Positions 1 to 6,763 of a stretch of DNA of 15,860 nucleotides are shown here, in pieces. A program made the translations under genes and the position numbers. The DNA is taken from positions 1 through 15,860 of the forward strand of contig JAGCSE010000101.1 in NCBI GenBank assembly GCA_017964325.1, given 5' to 3'. Source of the DNA: Victivallales bacterium (lineage in GTDB: Bacteria; Verrucomicrobiota; Lentisphaeria; Oligosphaerales; Oligosphaeraceae). The notes below the pieces were generated by a model. That model made no database searches. It saw only the letters and a list, made by a program, of their open reading frames with translations, and was not told the origin of the DNA. Each line of letters opens with the position of its first letter. The first letter of the stretch is position 1.

Positions 1-1287
1 GCCGATTACGGCGTGCAGGATCGCGCCGTCGTCATCAGCCCTGTCGGTTGCGCTGTTTTCGCATACTATTATTTTGACGCAGGCAACATCCAAGTCGCCC
101 ATGGCCGCGCTCCGGCCGTCGCCACTGGCGTTTCCCGTGCGCAGGACTGCGTCGTCATCTCCTATCAGGGCGACGGCGACCTTGCGTCCATCGGCCTCAA
201 TGAAACGCTGCAGGCTGCCAACCGCGGCGAAAAAATTGCCGTTTTCTTCGTCAACAACACCGTCTATGGCATGACCGGCGGCCAGATGGCCCCCACGACG
301 CTGATTGGCGAAAAGACCGTTACATGCCCGGACGGACGCGACCCGCTCACGCAGGGCTATCCTACGCACATGTGCGAACTTATCAGCACGCTGAAGGCTC
401 CCGTGTTCGTCGAACGCGTCGCCGTTTCCGACATCAAGAACATCCGCAATGCCCGCCGCGTCATCCGCAAGGCGATTGAAATCCAGAAGGAAGGCAAAGG
501 CTACGCCTTCGTCGAAATCCTCTCCCCCTGCCCCACCAACCTTGGAAAGAGCTCCGTCGCCAACAACGAATGGATTAACACGGAAATGGTCAAGGAATTC
601 CCGCTCGGGAACTACCGTGACAACACCGCCACAGCCGAACCAATCGTCCGCGCCACAAGCGATTTCACGACGGAATCTCTTGAAAAGCTGTTCGACATCG
701 CGAATCTCCCCCCAGCCATCGAGCATAAAGATCCAAATTTCAAGGAGTCGCAAGTCAAAATCTCCGGCTTCGGCGGACAAGGCGTCCTCAGCCTCGGCAC
801 CATGCTGACGCAGGCCGCGCACGCCGTCGGCAAACAAGTCACATGGTATCCGTCCTACGGTCCCGAACAGCGCGGCGGCACATCCAACTGCTCCGTCATC
901 ATCTCTGAAGACCGCATCGGCTCGCCCGTCGTCTATCATCCCGACCTGCTCGTCGCCATGAACCGCCCCTCTCTTGAGAAGTTCCAGAACGACGTCAAGC
1001 CCGGCGGCACGATCATGTACGACGCCCTCATCGGCGATGTGAAGCTACCGGACGGCATCCGCGGCGTAGCCGTTCCCGCGCAAGAACTTGCGAATCAGGC
1101 TGGCAATCCGAAAGGTGCGAATACTATCATGTTCGGCGTCATCCTCGGCCTTGGCCTTACGGGACTTCCCGCCGCCGCGTTCGAAACGGCTCTCGCCGCC
1201 TCCTTCGCCAAGAAGCCAAAGCTGATCCCGATGAATCTGGAAGTCCTCGCCTTCGCCCAAAAGTGGGTCAAGGAAAATGTAAAATAA
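1..1287 (+). CDS. 2-oxoacid:ferredoxin oxidoreductase, fused beta-gamma subunit (5'-partial)
   Basis: This enzyme oxidatively decarboxylates a 2-oxoacid (2-oxoglutarate, branched-chain oxoacids or similar) to the acyl-CoA and passes electrons to ferredoxin in the cytoplasm. The reading frame is open from the first base, so the GTG at 13 is not a convincing start; the N-terminus and the alpha subunit must lie upstream. Counting from that GTG, residues 1-230 are the thiamine-diphosphate beta subunit: [14 protein letters not shown], the TPP/Mg motif with GDGD at 53-56 and [11 protein letters not shown] at 81-91. Residues 248-424 are a gamma domain starting [10 protein letters not shown], with [13 protein letters not shown] at 280-292. 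Beta and gamma are separate genes in many organisms and are joined here by a short linker. Residue 173 is a Cys in SPCPTNLG. The substrate cannot be told from this part. Family assignment is firm; specificity is open. Confidence 0.93.
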   Translation, partial: ADYGVQDRAVVISPVGCAVFAYYYFDAGNIQVAHGRAPAVATGVSRAQDCVVISYQGDGDLASIGLNETLQAANRGEKIAVFFVNNTVYGMTGGQMAPTTLIGEKTVTCPDGRDPLTQGYPTHMCELISTLKAPVFVERVAVSDIKNIRNARRVIRKAIEIQKEGKGYAFVEILSPCPTNLGKSSVANNEWINTEMVKEFPLGNYRDNTATAEPIVRATSDFTTESLEKLFDIANLPPAIEHKDPNFKESQVKISGFGGQGVLSLGTMLTQAAHAVGKQVTWYPSYGPEQRGGTSNCSVIISEDRIGSPVVYHPDLLVAMNRPSLEKFQNDVKPGGTIMYDALIGDVKLPDGIRGVAVPAQELANQAGNPKGANTIMFGVILGLGLTGLPAAAFETALAASFAKKPKLIPMNLEVLAFAQKWVKENVK

Positions 1288-1355
1288 CAGAGGTCCCGCG
1301 TGCGTCCCGCCTGCGGGAAGGAGGTCCCGCGTGCGTCCCGCCGTGGGTAAAATAA
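1279..1355. repeat. Tandem GC-rich repeat pair between 9-bp direct repeats (possible small insertion)
   Basis: The 9-mer GTAAAATAA occurs at 1279-1287, where it covers the last two sense codons and the stop of the oxidoreductase gene, and again at 1347-1355. Between the copies lie 59 bases (1288-1346) of very different, GC-rich composition. They contain a 22-base perfect direct repeat at 1290-1311 and 1321-1342, which starts GAGGTCCCGCG and ends GCGTCCCGCC. A small inverted repeat (CCCGC/GCGGG, 1306-1317) sits between them. The arrangement resembles a target-site duplication around a short non-coding element, but slippage or recombination could give the same picture. Confidence 0.6.
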
Positions 1356-1374
1356 TCAATCAAACAAATTGCAT

Positions 1375-1401
1375 TTTACAAAAACGGAAGTATTTTATAA
1401 T
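1375..1401 (+). promoter_or_regulatory. Candidate sigma-70-type promoter for rpsU
   Basis: A perfect TATAAT at 1396-1401 lies in an AT-rich stretch. TTTACA at 1375-1380 gives a 15-base spacer, and an alternative TTGCAT at 1369-1374 gives 21 bases. Neither spacing is ideal, so the -10 box is the stronger part of the call. Transcription would start near 1408 and leave a leader of about 75 bases before the rpsU start codon. The leader contains a small hairpin (1446-1453 with 1457-1464, two internal mismatches) directly upstream of the ribosome-binding site. Confidence 0.5.
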
Positions 1402-1465
1402 TCTTCTGTTTTCCGCGACATCCGTCAAGCTTTGGCCAGATGGATGCGCGTTATCCTAAGACGCA

Positions 1466-1475
1466 AAGGAGGTGA
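1466..1475 (+). promoter_or_regulatory. Very strong Shine-Dalgarno sequence of rpsU
   Basis: AAGGAGGTGA is a 10-base uninterrupted match to the complement of the usual 16S rRNA 3' end. It stands 8 bases before the ATG at 1484, which fixes the rpsU start. No other gene whose start is in the window has anything close. The genes starting at 4354, 4523, 5495, 8879 and 11051 show no SD, and those at 8656, 13292 and 14878 show only 4-5 base matches. Confidence 0.85.
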
Positions 1476-1483
1476 ATAAAAGC

Positions 1484-1645
1484 ATGCCGTCAGAAATCAA
1501 GTGCCGCAAAGGCGAACCCGTCGAAAGAGCCCTTCGCAAACTGAAGAAAAAACTCGATAAGGAAGGTACGATGAAGGAACTCCGCAATCGTCGCCACTAC
1601 GAGAAACCGAGCGAAGTCAAGAGACGTGAATCCAAGCATCGCTAA
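1484..1645 (+). CDS. rpsU: 30S ribosomal protein bS21
   Basis: A 53-codon gene encoding a small, very basic protein beginning [19 protein letters not shown]. It has the bS21 hallmarks [20 protein letters not shown], then [19 protein letters not shown]. bS21 binds the 30S platform next to the 16S 3' end and affects mRNA initiation. At 53 residues it is a little shorter than many bS21 proteins and lacks a long basic C-terminal tail. It is a single-gene unit: its own TATAAT box and leader lie upstream, and a strong terminator follows 19 bases after the stop. Its SD is the only long one in the window, which recalls Bacteroidota, where rpsU keeps a strong SD and is thought to be controlled by bS21 itself. 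Whether that applies here is inference. The protein identity is secure. Confidence 0.95.
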   Translation: MPSEIKCRKGEPVERALRKLKKKLDKEGTMKELRNRRHYEKPSEVKRRESKHR

Positions 1646-1664
1646 ACCGCCTCCTGAAGACATG

Positions 1665-1704
1665 AAAACGTCGCCATGACAACATCGTCATGGCGGCGTT
1701 TTTT
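1665..1704 (+). terminator. Rho-independent terminator of rpsU, possibly bidirectional
   Basis: The arm 1665-1680 (AAAACGTCGCCATGAC) pairs along its whole length with 1687-1702, with one G-U wobble, around a 6-base loop at 1681-1686. A run of six T closes the right side. The left arm starts with four A, so the inverse hairpin ends in four T and could also stop transcription arriving from the opposing gene at 1769-4354. Confidence 0.9.
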
Positions 1705-1768
1705 GCATCATCGTACTACGAAAAACCATCAGGCAGTTGCGGTCCCCAACCGTCACAAGCAGTTGCAG

Positions 1769-4354
1769 TTATAGATAAAGTTTCATCGGTCCAAGCAAGC
1801 CAGACGGCGTCAGTTGCATGAAATAGGAGAAATGATCACGGACTTTGTTGGCCAGCGTATTCGCCACCTCTATACGCAATTCGTTTCGTCCTACTTTTGC
1901 AATCCCTTTCATGTCAAATTGATATGGCGGGCAGACACGCAGCCCCAAATCCACGCCGTTCAGCCAGGCATGCGCTGTCTGTCCAACATTTCCCAAATCC
2001 AGAACCGCATTCGTCTGCTCCAAGGAAAGCTCCATCTTCCCTTCATAGCGGATGATGCCGGAAAAACCAATCTTATGGCCTATTCCCGTCACATTGAACA
2101 ACTTATCGGTCTTCGCATAAGCTTCAAAATGATTCAAGTCATCGGATTCAGCCAGAGACACACAGAAGACAGGCTTCACATCCCACGTCTTTTCAAATGG
2201 TTGCGCAATCCATGGCAACACCCGCCATTCACAGCTCGTCATTGCGCCAAACACGATAACACAAGATTCGTATGGAGCCAATTTCAGGGAAATTTTACCA
2301 TTGGTAGTTTTGCCGCGGAAGGCTTTTTCCTCCAACACATCCAACGCCAGATAATCGCCAGTGCAAGGGACAGCTACCGTCGTGTCAATGACATCCGTCG
2401 TCGATTCATTTACGAAATAGAACAGCTGCGTCTTGTCGCGTGTATAATGCGCATGACAAAGCGTCTCAACGTCCTCCTTGACTTCGATATCCGCCAGCCC
2501 AGTCTTTTGGACGGCTTTCGACAGTCGTTCCAATGGAACGACTTCCGAAAGGATACAGCAGTCCGCAGGAGCTTGTTCGATGAACCAAATCTTCAGCCCT
2601 GAATCGCCCAATGCCGCCATTGCATCTAGCAGAGCCGCAGGTAGTTCTGGTGCCGATGGCACAACCAAACAGTCATAGTGATTGCCATTGACAGCCAGCC
2701 GTCCATTTTCCACATTGGCGTTGTCCACCAAATCATCCGCTGGAACGATATCGAAATCCACATGGTTGTCCATCAGAATACGGGCCGGTTTCTGCGTGAG
2801 CATCGCTCCGTCCAAATCACGGCTCATCCATTCAGCCTCAGCATGATAGAGCAATGCGACCTTCGCCTCGTAATGTGCGCCGTCCAGCAAATGGCATACG
2901 CGATTCGTGTAACCCATGATTTTCGTAAAACCTTCAAACTGTGGGTCATGGCCTTCTGCGCCAAAATGCGGCGGGCAGTCGGGATCCGGATAGGCGGGCG
3001 AGAAGGCATGCGGCACGAACTGGTTGATTCCGCGCACCATCAGGAAATCCATGAGCCATTTCATGAACGGCGCACCTTCCGCCCAGCCAAACGCGCCAAA
3101 CACTTCGCACATGGCCCGTCCTTTGAAGGCCGGATTCAGATGCGCCGCAGACGAACACAGCTTCGGCAACACATAATGGAAGAACTCCGGATTGACGTAA
3201 CCTCCTGAACAAGAGGCGGTATGCTTGAAATGCCCCATGCCGGGCATGACTTGATGCAGCACGACATCCATGCCGCTCATATCCTGCCCATCCTGACTAC
3301 GGAAATAATGGCCTGCACTGCAGCCAAGCCGTGCATGCGCGTTCATGTCTTCAATGATATGTCCGATATATTCGACGCCGCGTGCACGGCACCAATCGCC
3401 CAACTGCCGCACGAAGCAGTCACGATAGCGTTTCGTCACCAAGTCCATGTACGCCAATCGGATGGCACCAGTCGGCTTGCCCATGTCATACCACAAGGCT
3501 GGCAGCGACGCAAGGCCTTTTCCGCCCAATGCGGCGTCCATGCCGCACAACATATCGTCATGCCACGGCAGGCCAAGCCCGGGCATGCCCAAACGATGGT
3601 TGTACATGCCGCGATCGATTTCCGTCGTGCCGAACCACAGGTTTCCAAGGCTCGGTTCATCCGAAAAGAAGCCAGCCAACGTGTTGCCGAAATATTTCTT
3701 ATAATGCTTGTAATGAGGCTCATAGACGGCCTCCAGCAAGACGGCAACGGATTCCGCGTTCATCATGTCGATGTAATACTGCTGCCTCGGATTCACGCCT
3801 GCACGGGATTTGTACAGGAAAAAGACGCGCCATACGCCGCGCGGCACATCCCAGATCAATTGACCATCAACGATTTTATCCGAAAGATCAATCGCCTCTT
3901 CCGAAATCGTTTCATCCAATTCCGTCCGCTGATAGGCGAAAACGCCCAACAGATGGCGTTCGTCATTGTCCGGTTGCACAAGCAATGCGCTATCTGCCAT
4001 GGGGCCAACGACATCGACATGCCGTTCCGTCAAATGCCATTTGCGCAGTTCTGGATATTTTTCCTTCAGCAAACCATTGGCGTTGCCCGTCGGGAAATGA
4101 TTGTCGTCCAGAATCCAGACCTTCATGTCGCGCTTTTCAGCCTCCGACAGAATCAAATCCATGTCCCGCCACCATGTTTCGCCGCAGAAATCGCGATGCG
4201 GACGTGATTCGACGCAGAACGCCCTGCATCCGCTTGCCGCAATCCGCTCGATCTGAGCGGGAATCTTGTCATAATGGTCGCCATGCTGCCAGTAGAACGG
4301 CAACAGATGATTACCGACTTTTCCATCAAAATATTCGCGCAGTTTCTTGTCCAT
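1769..4354 (-). CDS. GH106-like glycoside hydrolase (alpha-L-rhamnosidase-type), cytoplasmic
   Basis: An 861-residue enzyme expected to cleave terminal sugars, possibly rhamnose, from oligosaccharides or glycosides. An N-terminal TIM-barrel-like region carries WWRDMDLILSEAEKRDMKVW (61-80), then ILDDNHFPTGN (81-91), FFSDEPSLGN (229-238), YIGHIIEDMN (329-338) and AMCEVFGAFGWAEG (414-427). E233, E335 and E417 are candidate catalytic or binding acids. After middle domains, the C-terminal beta-sandwich reads LDLGNVGQTAHAWLNGVDLG (785-804), then PPYQFD, and ends TPSGLLGPMKLYL. This is the sugar-binding end typical of GH106 and GH2-like proteins. There is no signal peptide, so it should act on imported substrate. 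No SD precedes the ATG at 4352-4354; an A-rich leader is present instead. It is convergent with rpsU and divergent from the exonuclease gene at 4523. Exact family and substrate are uncertain; I am sure only of a glycoside hydrolase of this architecture. Confidence 0.8.
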   Translation of the reverse strand: MDKKLREYFDGKVGNHLLPFYWQHGDHYDKIPAQIERIAASGCRAFCVESRPHRDFCGETWWRDMDLILSEAEKRDMKVWILDDNHFPTGNANGLLKEKYPELRKWHLTERHVDVVGPMADSALLVQPDNDERHLLGVFAYQRTELDETISEEAIDLSDKIVDGQLIWDVPRGVWRVFFLYKSRAGVNPRQQYYIDMMNAESVAVLLEAVYEPHYKHYKKYFGNTLAGFFSDEPSLGNLWFGTTEIDRGMYNHRLGMPGLGLPWHDDMLCGMDAALGGKGLASLPALWYDMGKPTGAIRLAYMDLVTKRYRDCFVRQLGDWCRARGVEYIGHIIEDMNAHARLGCSAGHYFRSQDGQDMSGMDVVLHQVMPGMGHFKHTASCSGGYVNPEFFHYVLPKLCSSAAHLNPAFKGRAMCEVFGAFGWAEGAPFMKWLMDFLMVRGINQFVPHAFSPAYPDPDCPPHFGAEGHDPQFEGFTKIMGYTNRVCHLLDGAHYEAKVALLYHAEAEWMSRDLDGAMLTQKPARILMDNHVDFDIVPADDLVDNANVENGRLAVNGNHYDCLVVPSAPELPAALLDAMAALGDSGLKIWFIEQAPADCCILSEVVPLERLSKAVQKTGLADIEVKEDVETLCHAHYTRDKTQLFYFVNESTTDVIDTTVAVPCTGDYLALDVLEEKAFRGKTTNGKISLKLAPYESCVIVFGAMTSCEWRVLPWIAQPFEKTWDVKPVFCVSLAESDDLNHFEAYAKTDKLFNVTGIGHKIGFSGIIRYEGKMELSLEQTNAVLDLGNVGQTAHAWLNGVDLGLRVCPPYQFDMKGIAKVGRNELRIEVANTLANKVRDHFSYFMQLTPSGLLGPMKLYL

Positions 4355-4522
4355 TGTCCGATTGCAAATGTGTTTTCATGAAAGTGTTCAACAATGAAAC
4401 CATAACATTGCCCATCTTTTGAAAAAATCAATTATTCCATCCCTGCAACTCTTCACCATCCATCTTGTTTTTTCATGCGATGCCATTACATTAGATAATG
4501 GAATAATAGCAGAAAAAGAAAC
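4355..4522. promoter_or_regulatory. Divergent promoter region with inverted repeats
   Basis: These 168 AT-rich bases separate two divergent genes and must hold both promoters. ATTATTCCAT at 4431-4440 is repeated inverted as ATGGAATAAT at 4498-4507. Within the right half, CCATTA (4483-4488) and TAATGG (4496-4501) form a 6-bp stem with a 7-base loop, overlapping a GATAAT sequence at 4494-4499 that could be a -10 box for the rightward gene. TTTCATGAAA at 4375-4384 is a perfect palindrome. No -35 at good spacing stands out, so exact promoters are not called. Confidence 0.45.
4361..4381 (-). repeat. Shared upstream element, copy 1
   Basis: Read on the minus strand, TCATGAAAACACA then TTTGCAAT directly precedes the glycoside hydrolase start codon, with 6 bases between. 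A near copy lies at 8677-8698 on the plus strand, upstream of the GH2 gene but in the opposite orientation relative to that gene. The two agree at 19 of 22 aligned columns (two mismatches, one gap), and each is followed by ATGG within 4-6 bases. Confidence 0.45.
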
Positions 4523-5461
4523 ATGCCCAATACCCATCCAGACATACCTCCGCTCCGGCAGGCCTTCACGCATTTTCCGAACATCGGCCCCGTCCGTTTG
4601 AAAATGCTGTTGGAGGCCGGCATCCGTTCGTGGGAAGACATCGGCCCCTTCCCGCCGCCTGAACTCCATGCCTGGAACGCGTTCTGGTCGCCGATCTATC
4701 AGACAGCCATCGAATGCCGTGAGGCGGATGCCGCAAACGACATCCAGTTCTTCATCGAACATCTTGCCCCGCAGGACCGATGGCGGCTTCTCCACAAGCA
4801 TTGGCCACAATGCGCCTTCCTCGACATCGAAACTTCCGGACTCGATTTTGACGCGGATATCACCGTCATATCCGTTTTCTACCAACATCAAGTCCAGTTG
4901 TTCGTTAAAGATGAAAACATCGATGACTTTCCGGACTTTCTCCTTACCCTCCCATTTATCGTCACCTACAACGGCAGCACATTCGACATTCCGAAAATCA
5001 CGCGATTCTTCAACCTCCCTCCCCGGCCCGTCCCGCACATCGACCTCCGATGGCTTTGCCAACGACTCGACCTCACGGGTGGCCTGAAACCCATCGAACA
5101 GATGCTCGGCATCATCCGCCCACAGGATCTGCAGGGCACCGACGGTGATGACGCCATCCAGCTCTGGCAACAGTGGCAGGCGTTCCACGCCCCATATGCA
5201 CGGTATCTCCTCATGAAATACTGTGCGGCGGACACGCTCTCCCTCGAACTGGTGACAGACCGCATTCTCGAACAGCACGGTTTCCCAGTCGCCGCGCGAC
5301 CGCAACAAGCCCAAATATGGTCCGCCTTGGAACAAATCTCCAAACCAGATCGGCCCGCCGTCGAACCTTCTGCAGTACAGCCTGTCCAAGAGGAGCAGAC
5401 GACCATCGCCTCCCTTCAAAACAGGCTGAAGGATTTTCTGAACAAAAAAAGACATCATTAA
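4523..5461 (+). CDS. YprB-like RNase H-fold exonuclease with N-terminal helix-hairpin-helix
   Basis: A 312-residue protein combining a DNA-binding helix-hairpin-helix-like segment (FPNIGPVRLKMLLEAGIRSW, 18-37) with an RNase H-like 3'-5' exonuclease domain of the YprB/DEDD type (about 95-250). The metal-binding acids are visible: D101 and E103 in FLDIETSGLD, D155 in TYNGSTFDIP, D174 in HIDLRW and D237 in YCAADTLSLE. Family members are thought to process nucleic acids in the cytoplasm, but most have no proven role. The last 50 residues are Gln/Lys-rich and look flexible. The ATG at 4523 gives the full helix-hairpin-helix and is preceded by an A-rich stretch with no SD. Only 33 bases separate it from tolB, so the two are probably co-transcribed. 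Confidence 0.82.
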   Translation: MPNTHPDIPPLRQAFTHFPNIGPVRLKMLLEAGIRSWEDIGPFPPPELHAWNAFWSPIYQTAIECREADAANDIQFFIEHLAPQDRWRLLHKHWPQCAFLDIETSGLDFDADITVISVFYQHQVQLFVKDENIDDFPDFLLTLPFIVTYNGSTFDIPKITRFFNLPPRPVPHIDLRWLCQRLDLTGGLKPIEQMLGIIRPQDLQGTDGDDAIQLWQQWQAFHAPYARYLLMKYCAADTLSLELVTDRILEQHGFPVAARPQQAQIWSALEQISKPDRPAVEPSAVQPVQEEQTTIASLQNRLKDFLNKKRHH

Positions 5462-5494
5462 CCATAAAAAACCATCAACCCAACCTCGAAAAAC

Positions 5495-6679
5495 ATGAGA
5501 AAAATCACTGCATTCATCCTCCTCGCACTCCTCGTCAATTTCGCCAACGCACAAGTCCAGAGCATTGATATCATCAAAGAAGCAACGGACAATCCAACCA
5601 TCGCCATCACCGCCTTCAACGGCGCACCAGAAGCCAAACAGAAACTCGAAAGAATGTTTGCCCTGTCAGGCTGGTTCAAGGTCCTCCCCACAAATGAAGC
5701 GGCAAAAGCGCAAATCACCGTCCAAGCCGCCGCAGGCAGTGCACAATACGCCTTGAACCTCCAAACCAGCACAAAGAAAATCTCTTGCCAACAGCAAGGC
5801 GAAAACCTCGACCAGGCCGCCCGCAGAACCGTTGACGACATCATAAAGCAACTCTTTAACGTGCCTGGCATCTGCGACCGCAAAATCATCTATGTCCAGC
5901 CCTCCCCTAAGAACGAATATCGTGAAATCTGCTCCATCTACCTCGACGGCAATGGGTTCGACAGACTCACAAAAAACGGCGTCATCTCCACCGAGCCCTG
6001 CTGGGGCCATGCCAACGCATTCGTCTATACGCTCGCCAAGAACAACGCCCTCCACATCGTGCTCGTGGACGCCGCAAAACGCGTTCAGCGCGTCGTCTCC
6101 TCCGCCAACGGACTAAACTGCTCCGCCGCTCTCTCGCGCAACGGACAGTTTGTCTCCCTCGCCATGAGTCTCGACAATCAAGTGGATCTCTATTGCCTCG
6201 ACCTCGCGACCAATTCCCGCAAACGCCTCACCAACGACCGCTCCGTCGAATCCTCCCCCTGCTGGTCTCCCGACGGCAAACAGCTCTGCTACGTCTCCGA
6301 TGCGACGGGAATGCCAAAACTCTATGTCATCTCCACCAACGGCGGCTCTCCGAAACGCCTCCAAATCGGCGGCGGCGAATGTGTCTCTCCTGATTGGTCG
6401 CCCATCTCCAATAAGATATGCTTCTCCCAGAAGACATCCGCTGGTTATGTCATCAATATTCTTGACATGAAAACTCCGAACGCCAATCCTGAAACCGTCA
6501 CAAACGCCGCCGGCGACTGGGAAGCCCCCTCATGGGCTCCCGACGGCCGCCACATCGTCTGCACGCACACAACAGGCGGCAAACGCGAAATCGTCATCAT
6601 CGACACGTTCTTCAAGACGTTCAGGCCCGTCACCGACAAAGCCTACTACTCCCTCCCCGCCTGGCAACCTGCGTGGTGA
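5495..6679 (+). CDS. tolB: TolB-type periplasmic beta-propeller protein
   Basis: A 394-residue secreted protein. Residues 1-19 are a clear signal peptide (MRKITAFILLALLVNFANA, then QVQ). An N-terminal alpha/beta TolB domain (about 20-125, with IAITAF and RMFALSGWFKV) is followed by a C-terminal propeller of WD40-like repeats: EPCWGHANAFVYT, SSPCWSPDGKQLCYVS, VSPDWSPISNKICFS and APSWAPDGRHIVCT. In the Tol-Pal system TolB binds Pal and helps outer-membrane constriction during division. No tolQ, tolR, tolA or pal gene is next to it here. The length is near that of classical TolB (about 430) but slightly short. It lies 33 bases after the exonuclease gene, has no SD, and is followed by a terminator. 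A TolB-like propeller with another job is the alternative. Confidence 0.85.
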   Translation: MRKITAFILLALLVNFANAQVQSIDIIKEATDNPTIAITAFNGAPEAKQKLERMFALSGWFKVLPTNEAAKAQITVQAAAGSAQYALNLQTSTKKISCQQQGENLDQAARRTVDDIIKQLFNVPGICDRKIIYVQPSPKNEYREICSIYLDGNGFDRLTKNGVISTEPCWGHANAFVYTLAKNNALHIVLVDAAKRVQRVVSSANGLNCSAALSRNGQFVSLAMSLDNQVDLYCLDLATNSRKRLTNDRSVESSPCWSPDGKQLCYVSDATGMPKLYVISTNGGSPKRLQIGGGECVSPDWSPISNKICFSQKTSAGYVINILDMKTPNANPETVTNAAGDWEAPSWAPDGRHIVCTHTTGGKREIVIIDTFFKTFRPVTDKAYYSLPAWQPAW

Positions 6680-6705
6680 TTGAACTGTATCAAGATTGCA
6701 AACAC

Positions 6706-6745
6706 AAGCCCCAAGCACCAATGACGGTCTTGGGGCTTCACATTT
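6706..6745. terminator. Hairpin terminator between convergent tolB and GH2 genes
   Basis: AAGCCCCAAG at 6706-6715 pairs perfectly with CTTGGGGCTT at 6729-6738 around a 13-base loop. CACATTTTT follows on the plus strand. The T run starts four bases after the stem, so it is good but not ideal for tolB. On the other strand the flank is less T-rich, so function for the leftward GH2 gene is less sure. Confidence 0.75.
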
Positions 6746-6763
6746 TTAGAGATTATAGAGTTC

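Noticed and set aside
1725..1768. Possible terminator for the leftward GH106-like gene (repeated GCAACTGC around CGGT/ACCG)
   Set aside because: The stem is only four solid pairs and the T run lies about 16 bases beyond it. The strong rpsU hairpin at 1665-1704 is a better shared terminator.
1814..4422. Long plus-strand ORFs (1814-2602, 3221-4207, 3382-4422) opposite the GH106-like gene
   Set aside because: No domain features; they lie wholly or almost wholly within a minus-strand gene with convincing glycoside hydrolase motifs.
4388..5554. Long (388-codon) minus-strand ORF opposite the exonuclease gene
   Set aside because: Its translation is low-complexity in character with no recognisable motif, while the plus strand has a full set of nuclease active-site residues. 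It is an antisense shadow.
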